A stretch of DNA of 5,473 nucleotides, from positions 1 to 5,473 of the forward strand of contig CAYQYP010000293.1 in NCBI GenBank assembly GCA_964421755.1, in the 5' to 3' direction. This document shows, in pieces, positions 1 to 4,130 of the stretch (positions are counted from its first letter, which is position 1; each line of letters starts with the position of its first letter). The notes beneath the pieces are model-generated. The model worked only from the letters and a program-made list of their open reading frames with translations. It was not told the DNA's origin and ran no database searches. The position numbers and the translations under genes are program-made. Origin of the DNA: CAVUUN01 sp964421755. Its GTDB lineage: Bacteria; Acidobacteriota; UBA6911; RPQK01.

Positions 1-25
1 GTGAGCCCTGAGAACCAAGTTGAGG

Positions 26-102
26 TGGCGCACCCGGCCCGATTCGAACGGGCGACCACTGGTTTCGTAGACCAGTGCTCTATCCAGCTGAGCTACGGGT
101 GC
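26..102 (-). tRNA. tRNA-Arg with anticodon ACG, CCA end encoded
   Basis: Read on the minus strand this folds as a complete cloverleaf. The 7-bp acceptor stem GCACCCG (102-96) pairs with CGGGTGC (36-30), U8 and A9 are followed by the D-arm beginning GCTCAGCTGG, and the anticodon stem CTGGT/ACCAG encloses a loop CTACGAA. The T-loop is the canonical TTCGAAT, flanked by CCCG and CGGG. The anticodon is ACG (plus-strand 68-66), which reads CGU and, after the usual A34-to-inosine editing, CGC and CGA. The discriminator is G (29), and CCA (28-26) is encoded directly after it. No variable-arm expansion or intron is seen. The gene stands alone in the visible region, diverging from the lyase gene. Confidence 0.97.
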
Positions 103-123
103 GCGCTTTCGAGATACCAAAAC

Positions 124-153
124 AGTATAACCAAAAGATACGTTTGGCGTCGA
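124..153 (-). promoter_or_regulatory. Candidate promoter of the tRNA-Arg gene
   Basis: On the minus strand a TATACT hexamer (plus-strand 129-124) matches the sigma70 -10 consensus at 5 of 6 positions. An upstream TCGACG (153-148) matches the -35 element at 4 of 6, with an 18-nt spacer. Initiation about 7 nt downstream would leave a short 5' leader of roughly 15 nt before the mature tRNA end at 102, which is normal for a tRNA gene. The -10 is the strong part; the -35 is approximate. Confidence 0.5.
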
Positions 154-162
154 CGAGTTTCA

Positions 163-217
163 AGGGCAGCGGGCAGCGGGCAGAAAGCAGCGGGCAAAGG
201 GGCAAAGGGGCAAAGGG
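163..217 (+). repeat. Heptamer element 1, left array (CGGGCAG units)
   Basis: Tandem 7-mers in register from 163: AGGGCAG, CGGGCAG, CGGGCAG, AAAGCAG, CGGGCAA. They are followed by three perfect copies of an 8-mer GGGCAAAG at 192-199, 200-207 and 208-215. The first five units (163-197) are complementary, unit by unit in the same order, to 325-359; a perfect 18-bp match joins 167-184 to 338-355. It lies in the divergent spacer between the tRNA and the lyase gene and has no credible reading frame. Confidence 0.85.
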
Positions 218-303
218 AGAAACATTGAGGCGATCGACCGAACCGGTCCACGGCTTTCCCCTTTTCGCCCTTCCTCCTTCCGCCCCGCTGGCCCTTCGCC
301 CCC

Positions 304-366
304 TTGCCTTCTGCCTACTGCCCGCTGCCCGCTGCCGTCTGCCCGCTGCCCGCTGGCCCTTTGCCT
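304..366 (+). repeat. Heptamer element 1, right array (CTGCCCG units, inverted)
   Basis: Nine consecutive 7-mers in one register: TTGCCTT, CTGCCTA, CTGCCCG, CTGCCCG, CTGCCGT, CTGCCCG, CTGCCCG, CTGGCCC, TTTGCCT. The consensus CTGCCCG is the reverse complement of the left-array unit CGGGCAG. Matching this array to the left one over five units gives about 30 of 35 identical pairs, including the deviant fourth unit (AAAGCAG against ACGGCAG). Between the arrays, 218-303 is an unremarkable core that becomes pyrimidine-rich from about 252. The array ends 29 nt before the lyase start codon, so almost no unoccupied promoter space remains for that gene. Confidence 0.85.
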
Positions 367-389
367 TTTCCGTCCCCCTGGCTTAACTT
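361..389 (+). promoter_or_regulatory. Weak candidate promoter for the lyase gene
   Basis: TTGCCT (361-366) and TAACTT (384-389) are spaced by 17 nt and match the sigma70 hexamers at only 4 of 6 and 3 of 6 positions. If used, transcription would begin at or next to the ATG at 396 and the mRNA would be leaderless, which would fit the missing Shine-Dalgarno. The -35 overlaps the end of the right heptamer array. Chance matches of this quality are common. Confidence 0.15.
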
Positions 390-395
390 CTTCGT

Positions 396-2345
396 ATGCT
401 CTTCAATGGCGTCAAGATCCTCTTTATCCTTGGTTTCGTCATGCTATCGGCCCGTTTCCCCAAGCCCGACCCGGCGGCGGCCTTTTCCGAGCTGAAGATC
501 CAGACGTCCGGTTCTCCGCTGCGACAGCCGCGAGAAGACTGGGAAGGCGCCCGAAAACGAGTTGCGCAGGACGCGAGGTGGCAAAGGTGGCTCCAGCGGA
601 CACGGCAGGAGACCGACGACTGGATTGCCAAACGTCGGGATCGCGTCGATTGGGTTGCTGGCTGGTGGCACGATTTCGTGGATCCGGAAGACGGCAACTT
701 CCTTGTCTGGACACCTGACGAACCAGGTGAGAACACGCTTGCGAGCCGGTCGGGGCGTCAGGTGCAGCTCACCGAGAAGCTTCATCGGGCATGGGTCTAC
801 AGCTTTCGTTCCCGACACAGCGGCACGATGGCAGAGGCTGCCATGCTGTTCCGTCTGACCGGGGAAGAGAAGTACGCGCGCTGGGCAGCCGCGCAACTCG
901 ATTTCTACGCCACAAACTACTCGCGGTGGCCGCTTCAGACCGAGAAGGGAAGGGCACGGCTGATGCACCAGAGCCTCGACGAAGCGGTTAACCTGATCCG
1001 CCTGGTCAATACCGCGCGATTTCTGGACGACTACCCGAAAGCCGACCGGAAGGCCCTCTGGGCTCGGCAACTGTTCGAACCGGAAGCGCAACTGCTCCAG
1101 GAATCGTTCACCCGGATCCACAATATCGCCTGCTGGCAGCGGTCGGCGATCGGGCACGTCGCTCTCTATTCGCGCGATCGGGAACTTTGGGAGAAAGCGA
1201 TAAGTGGCCCTTTCGGAATCCGCAGCCAGCTCGAAGAGGGCGTCACCTCGGACTACTTTTGGTTCGAGCAGTCGCTCGGTTACAACGCCTACGTTGTCCG
1301 CGGACTCTACCCGTTCTTCCTGTATGCCGCTCAAGAAGGACGCGGCGCCGAGCTCCAGTGGGAGATGTCGGTCGTCGAAAACCTGATGCTTTCGCCGATT
1401 CCTATCCGTTTTCCGACTGGACAATTACCGAACCCGGCAGACACGACGGGTGGACCGGGCCGTGCGCCCAATCTTGAGCTCCTGAGCGCCTGCTACAGGC
1501 TCTTTCCCACCCCCTGGGGTGTCGAACAGGCAACTCGAAACACGAACTGGGACACCCTGCTTGATCCGCCACCTGCCGCATCGCCTGCTGCTCTGCCTGA
1601 GCCCGTCAGCCGAAACCTCGAATCCAGCCGGATGGCCATCCTGCGCAAGGGCCCCTGGCAGGTGTACTTCCACTATGGCCAGCTCGACCGGTCGCACGCC
1701 CAGGCGGAAGCGCTTAACTTCGAGGCCTTCCATGGCGAGACGGATGTGACCCACGACCCCGGGACCGTAGGCTACGGGTCTCCGCTTCACAGGGGGTACT
1801 TTACGACAGGCCTGGCGCACAATGTCCCGCTGATCGACGGCCAGGGCCAGGAATCGTGGAATCCTGGCCGGTTGGACAAGTATGACCCGGAGAATGCAGT
1901 CATAGCCGCCTCACAGGATAAGTACCGCCAGGGCGTAAAAGTGACGCGAGAGCTATCGATCCGAGGCATCAGCCTCGTGGACCAGGTGAAAGTCGAGGCC
2001 GCGACAGCAGGCAAAATCGGCCTGGTGGTGCACCTCCAGGGAGAGGTCGAGGTGCCGCACGCGTTTCGCGCGCAGCCGGACTTCGCCCGCGGACGGGCAG
2101 AGAGCTTTGCCAACTGGACCGGCGTCCAGTCGGCCGTATTTGAACGCACAGCGTCGTTCCTGGTCCGCTATCCGGGGAAGACCATGCGCATAAGCTTCTC
2201 ATTGCCGGGTTCCTTCACCATCAGTCACGGCAAGTCCCCCGATACTCCGCCGCGAAAACGCGACAGCCTGTACGTTGAAACCAGCGGTCAGTCCGTGATG
2301 TTTCAGACGGTGATCGAGCCCGAAGAAACGGCGACCGCACACTAG
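396..2345 (+). CDS. Secreted heparinase II/III-like / alginate-lyase-like polysaccharide lyase
   Basis: This 649-residue protein probably cleaves an acidic polysaccharide by beta-elimination outside the cytoplasm; the substrate cannot be told. Residues 1-29 look like an export signal: K7, a hydrophobic run about 8-18, then Ala-rich residues before F30. Residues about 45-380 fit the alpha/alpha-toroid, with an N-x-x-C-W-Q segment (HNIACWQ, 242-248) and EQSLGYNAY (291-299), where N243 and Y296 are candidate catalytic residues. Residues about 405-640 fit the beta-sandwich heparinase II/III C-domain. It has SHAQAEALNF (433-442), HDPGTVGYG (453-461) and AHN (474-476), matching the family's His, metal-ligand Asp and AHN positions. 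The usual H-x-H at the first of these reads H434-A-Q436. An in-frame stop 10 nt upstream makes 396 the first possible ATG; no Shine-Dalgarno is seen. ATG 441 (M16) is an alternative but would cut into the signal. No sugar-transport or other lyase gene is adjacent. Family call is firm; substrate unknown. Confidence 0.85.
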   Translation: MLFNGVKILFILGFVMLSARFPKPDPAAAFSELKIQTSGSPLRQPREDWEGARKRVAQDARWQRWLQRTRQETDDWIAKRRDRVDWVAGWWHDFVDPEDGNFLVWTPDEPGENTLASRSGRQVQLTEKLHRAWVYSFRSRHSGTMAEAAMLFRLTGEEKYARWAAAQLDFYATNYSRWPLQTEKGRARLMHQSLDEAVNLIRLVNTARFLDDYPKADRKALWARQLFEPEAQLLQESFTRIHNIACWQRSAIGHVALYSRDRELWEKAISGPFGIRSQLEEGVTSDYFWFEQSLGYNAYVVRGLYPFFLYAAQEGRGAELQWEMSVVENLMLSPIPIRFPTGQLPNPADTTGGPGRAPNLELLSACYRLFPTPWGVEQATRNTNWDTLLDPPPAASPAALPEPVSRNLESSRMAILRKGPWQVYFHYGQLDRSHAQAEALNFEAFHGETDVTHDPGTVGYGSPLHRGYFTTGLAHNVPLIDGQGQESWNPGRLDKYDPENAVIAASQDKYRQGVKVTRELSIRGISLVDQVKVEAATAGKIGLVVHLQGEVEVPHAFRAQPDFARGRAESFANWTGVQSAVFERTASFLVRYPGKTMRISFSLPGSFTISHGKSPDTPPRKRDSLYVETSGQSVMFQTVIEPEETATAH

Positions 2346-2568
2346 ATTTCGGATTGCGGATTGCGGATTTCGGATTGAACCATCCGCGCACTTCGCGAAA
2401 AACAGTCCGTTTGCGGTTCTGTGGCGCTCGCTACCGGCTGCATCGTGCCCGGAGGCCGATCAGGATGTCCGACTTGGAAGTCGGACCAACGCTAGAGACG
2501 CAAGAGAGACGCAATCCGACATCCGGACTTCGCAAATCCGCAATCCGAAATCCGCCATCCGCAATCGG
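2346..2568. repeat. Heptamer element 2: inverted CGGATTG arrays flanking a core
   Basis: The whole spacer between the convergent lyase and 114-residue genes is this element. The left array (2350-2377) is four perfect-register 7-mers CGGATTG, CGGATTG, CGGATTT, CGGATTG. The right array reads on the plus strand AAATCCG, CAATCCG, AAATCCG, CCATCCG, CAATCGG (2534-2568), with two outlying units CAATCCG and ACATCCG at 2512-2525. Reverse-complementing 2541-2568 reproduces the left array unit by unit with 26 of 28 matches, including the position of the variant CGGATTT. The core (2378-2511) has no credible gene. Folded, the element gives a stem of about 28 bp around a loop of about 160 nt. It could act as a transcription barrier between convergent genes, but it lacks the T-run of an intrinsic terminator. 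Confidence 0.88.
2467..2486. repeat. Perfect 9-bp hairpin in the core of element 2
   Basis: GTCCGACTT and AAGTCGGAC are separated by GG, giving a perfect palindromic stem. In practice this is an 8-bp stem closed by the four-base loop TGGA. No T-run follows on either strand, so a canonical Rho-independent terminator is unlikely. It sits inside the longer inverted repeat, so the full structure is a hairpin within a hairpin. Confidence 0.7.
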
Positions 2569-2569
2569 A

Positions 2570-2914
2570 TTAGCTGGCTCGCTCGAATGGAGGCAGAGCC
2601 ACCGGGGTGCGGAGCTCCGAGTCTTCGGAGAGGTCGAGGTTAATGTTGCAGGACTCGAGGAATTCCATGTCCTCGCGCGTTATCATGGAGTGAAACAGTT
2701 TGACCCGCCAGAAGGGCAGAAGAAAGAGGACTCGGTCGAGATGGAGCTCAAGAAAGTCGCGGTCTCCGTCCTCGAGCCGGTATGACGAAATGTATTCCAG
2801 GCCCAGGTTACCTTTGTCGTTGACGGAGAACCGAACGCCTTTCGAATAGAGAATGAACAGCCTCTCGGCGACCTTGGTCAACCGGTCCAGTTCCGCTCCC
2901 GACTTGGTGGGCAT
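2570..2914 (-). CDS. Conserved-looking small protein of unknown function (114 aa)
   Basis: I do not recognise the family. The 114-residue product is soluble-looking, with no signal peptide and no full membrane segment. It starts with a helical, charged stretch (about 5-25), then residues about 26-60 look like alternating beta strands. A hydrophobic patch follows around 62-73 (VLFLLPFWRVKLF) and an acidic tail (EDMEFLES, then DLSEDSE). It is judged real because AGGAG lies 7 nt before the ATG and the frame is open until the TAA at 2570-2572. It converges with the lyase gene and diverges from the receiver-CheC-cyclase operon, sharing a 223-bp intergenic region with it. Its stop codon lies one base from the right array of element 2, so the C-terminus could have been set by that element. 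It could be a small regulatory or binding protein, but nothing in the sequence decides this. Confidence 0.75.
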   Translation of the reverse strand: MPTKSGAELDRLTKVAERLFILYSKGVRFSVNDKGNLGLEYISSYRLEDGDRDFLELHLDRVLFLLPFWRVKLFHSMITREDMEFLESCNINLDLSEDSELRTPVALPPFERAS

Positions 2915-2921
2915 ACATCGA

Positions 2922-2926
2922 CTCCT
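2922..2926 (-). promoter_or_regulatory. Shine-Dalgarno AGGAG of the 114-aa gene
   Basis: Minus-strand AGGAG with a 7-nt gap to the ATG at 2914. This is the strongest ribosome-binding site in the window and the main support for calling the small minus-strand gene real. Confidence 0.75.
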
Positions 2927-2946
2927 GATACGTAACGAACGAGCAC

Positions 2947-2952
2947 ATTATC
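2947..2952 (-). promoter_or_regulatory. Candidate -10 box of the 114-aa gene
   Basis: Minus-strand GATAAT matches the -10 consensus TATAAT at 5 of 6 positions and would start transcription about 26 nt before the ATG, leaving room for the AGGAG site. No convincing -35 lies 16-18 nt upstream, so the assignment rests on the -10 alone. Confidence 0.3.
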
Positions 2953-2987
2953 AGAAGCACCTCTGACATTTTGGTCCACTCGGAATC

Positions 2988-3014
2988 CGGCGACCGTTTC
3001 CCGCTCCGTCGCCG
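2988..3014. repeat. 7-bp inverted repeat in the divergent intergenic region
   Basis: CGGCGAC (2988-2994) and GTCGCCG (3008-3014) are perfect reverse complements separated by 13 nt. It lies between the candidate promoters of the 114-aa gene and the receiver operon, about 40 nt upstream of the latter's -35. That position would suit an operator, but a repeat this short and GC-rich can arise by chance. Nothing else is recognised in the rest of the 2915-3137 spacer apart from the promoters and ribosome-binding site listed separately. Confidence 0.25.
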
Positions 3015-3055
3015 TTACCCGGTCCTCCGGCAGGCTCGCTGGGCCAGAATCCCTC

Positions 3056-3083
3056 TTTACAAGCGCTAAATGACTGTTATCAT
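3056..3083 (+). promoter_or_regulatory. Sigma70-like promoter of the receiver-CheC-cyclase operon
   Basis: TTTACA (3056-3061; 5 of 6 to TTGACA) and TATCAT (3078-3083; 4 of 6 to TATAAT) are separated by 16 nt. Initiation near 3090 would give a leader of about 48 nt before the chosen receiver start at 3138. It stands out as an AT-rich patch in a GC-rich spacer and is the best promoter candidate in the window. Confidence 0.5.
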
Positions 3084-3127
3084 GTGCGACTATGTATCGG
3101 CGCAGGGTGCCCGATGCTTTAGGTCGT

Positions 3128-3131
3128 GGAG
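3128..3131 (+). promoter_or_regulatory. Shine-Dalgarno GGAG that decides the receiver start
   Basis: GGAG ends 6 nt before the GTG at 3138, whereas the earlier in-frame GTG at 3126 has no Shine-Dalgarno at a usable distance. Starting at 3138 also gives the usual receiver N-terminus MAKILVVDD. Confidence 0.6.
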
Positions 3132-3137
3132 CTTGAG

Positions 3138-3494
3138 GTGGCCAAGATTCTGGTTGTCGATGATTCGATGTTTCAGCGTCACGCGGTTGGGAAGTTGCTG
3201 AAGGAAGCAGGCCACTGCGTGCTGGAGGCGGAGAATGGCCGAGTAGCGCTCGAAAAGGCGACCTCCGACAGCCCGGACGCCATGATCCTCGATTTGATCA
3301 TGCCCGAGTGCAGCGGATTCGAGACGCTGGATACGCTGCGCAGGAACGGTTCGCAAATACCGATTTTCATCTTCACCGCTGATATCCAGCAGACGACGCG
3401 GCAAAAGTGCCTGGAACTCGGGGCAACCGCGTTTCTAAACAAGCCGCTCAACAGAGACGAGCTGAGGGGCGTCCTGCTCAACTTTCTTCAATAG
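3138..3494 (+). CDS. Stand-alone CheY-like receiver (single-domain response regulator)
   Basis: The 118-residue product is one complete receiver domain with no output domain, so it must act through a partner protein. All core residues are present: acidic pair D8/D9 (VVDD), phospho-acceptor D52 (LDLIMP), switch threonine T80 (FTA) and K102 (NKP). The usual alternation of beta strands and helices is intact to the last residue. The residue two after D52 is I54 and two after T80 is D82; these positions influence phosphoryl lifetime in the family, and E. coli CheY has Asn and Glu there. The GTG at 3138 was preferred to the in-frame GTG at 3126 on ribosome-binding-site and N-terminal grounds; the longer form would add four residues. 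The stop codon is 6 nt before the CheC gene, indicating cotranscription. With a CheC neighbour, the natural expectation is that CheC removes its phosphate. The kinase is not in the window. Confidence 0.93.
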   Translation: MAKILVVDDSMFQRHAVGKLLKEAGHCVLEAENGRVALEKATSDSPDAMILDLIMPECSGFETLDTLRRNGSQIPIFIFTADIQQTTRQKCLELGATAFLNKPLNRDELRGVLLNFLQ

Positions 3495-3500
3495 ACCACG

Positions 3501-4112
3501 ATGGAGATCAGTCCCTACCAGATTGATATTCTCAAGGAGTTGATCAACATTGGCGTTGGGCGGTCGGTCGGCATGCTCAACCGCATGCTCAGATACCATA
3601 TCGACCTCCAGGTGCCCGACGTCAGGATCTTGTCGGCCAACGAACTGGTCGTCCAGACGCAGAAGCTCGCTTCCGAAGAGATGGCGGCCGTCGAGATGGG
3701 CTTCTCGGGCCGTTTTCGCGGCACCTCCGCACTGGTCTTCACATCCCGCAGCGCTTCTGCCCTCGTTTCGGTGCTCTTGGACGGCGATCCCGTCCATGGC
3801 GCCGATCTCGACATGCTCAGAATCGGCACCTTGCAGGAAGTTGGCAACATCGTTCTGAACGGTGTGATGGGGTCAATCGGCAACATCCTGGAAGAAACGA
3901 TCGACTACTCCCCGCCCACGTTTGAAGAAGGCAGGTTCGAGAATCTCGTGCTGTCGAAGGCGACATCGCCGGAAGCCACCGTTTTGTTGGCGCAGACCCA
4001 CTTCACGATCAGGCAGGTGCTGATCGAGGGCGACATCGTCATCGTATTCGAGGTCGGTGCTTTTGACACGCTTTTGTCCCTCATCAGCAAGATGGTACCG
4101 GATGAGGCCTGA
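3501..4112 (+). CDS. cheC: CheC-family phosphatase of phosphorylated CheY-like receivers
   Basis: The 203-residue protein matches the CheC branch of the CheC/CheX/FliY family in length and in having two pseudo-symmetric active-site helices. The first is ILKELINIGVGRS (10-22), with the signature E13-x-x-N16. The second is TLQEVGNIVLNG (110-121), with E113-x-x-N116. Both pairs are intact; in this family the Glu and Asn position the water that hydrolyses the receiver's aspartyl phosphate, so both sites may be active. Residues 35-105 and 132-190 supply the repeated beta-sheet halves. There is no FliN-like C-terminal domain, which argues against FliY. The ATG at 3501 lies 6 nt after the receiver stop and has no clear Shine-Dalgarno, so translational coupling is likely. 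The cyclase gene starts 18 nt downstream. In Bacillus, CheC is assisted by CheD and works in flagellar chemotaxis; neither CheD nor any chemotaxis or flagellar gene is seen here. The adjacent receiver is the obvious substrate by inference. Confidence 0.9.
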   Translation: MEISPYQIDILKELINIGVGRSVGMLNRMLRYHIDLQVPDVRILSANELVVQTQKLASEEMAAVEMGFSGRFRGTSALVFTSRSASALVSVLLDGDPVHGADLDMLRIGTLQEVGNIVLNGVMGSIGNILEETIDYSPPTFEEGRFENLVLSKATSPEATVLLAQTHFTIRQVLIEGDIVIVFEVGAFDTLLSLISKMVPDEA

Positions 4113-4121
4113 CGGGTCTTT

Positions 4122-4125
4122 GAGG
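4122..4125 (+). promoter_or_regulatory. Shine-Dalgarno GAGG of the diguanylate cyclase gene
   Basis: GAGG lies 5 nt before the ATG at 4131 in the 18-nt gap after the CheC stop. It supports ATG 4131 over the in-frame GTG at 4125, which overlaps the GAGG itself. Confidence 0.6.
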
Positions 4126-4130
4126 TGCCG

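Noticed and set aside
26..102. tRNA as an integration site for a genomic island
   Set aside because: No second copy of the tRNA 3' end and no integrase is visible in the window; only 25 nt lie beyond the 3' end.
1..228. Plus-strand open frame covering the left edge
   Set aside because: It runs through the antisense of a complete tRNA gene and into the repeat array.
444..1424. Long minus-strand open frame (326 codons) opposite the lyase gene, with another at 1425-1820
   Set aside because: Arg/Pro/Leu-rich composition typical of antisense frames in GC-rich coding DNA, no recognisable domain, and fully overlapped by a plus-strand gene with clear family motifs.
2467..2486. Rho-independent terminator for the lyase gene or the convergent small gene
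   Set aside because: The stem is good but no T-run follows on either strand, and it lies over 80 nt past each stop codon.
2346..2568. CRISPR array
   Set aside because: Units are 7 nt, contiguous and inverted in the two arms; there are no 20-40 nt repeats with unique spacers and no cas genes.
2354..2785. Plus-strand open frame (143 codons) starting in the heptamer element
   Set aside because: Its first half is translated repeat and its second half is antisense to the 114-aa gene, which has a strong ribosome-binding site.
3126..3494. Receiver start at GTG 3126 (122 residues)
   Set aside because: No Shine-Dalgarno at a usable distance and four extra residues before the conserved KILVVDD start; GTG 3138 has GGAG 6 nt upstream.
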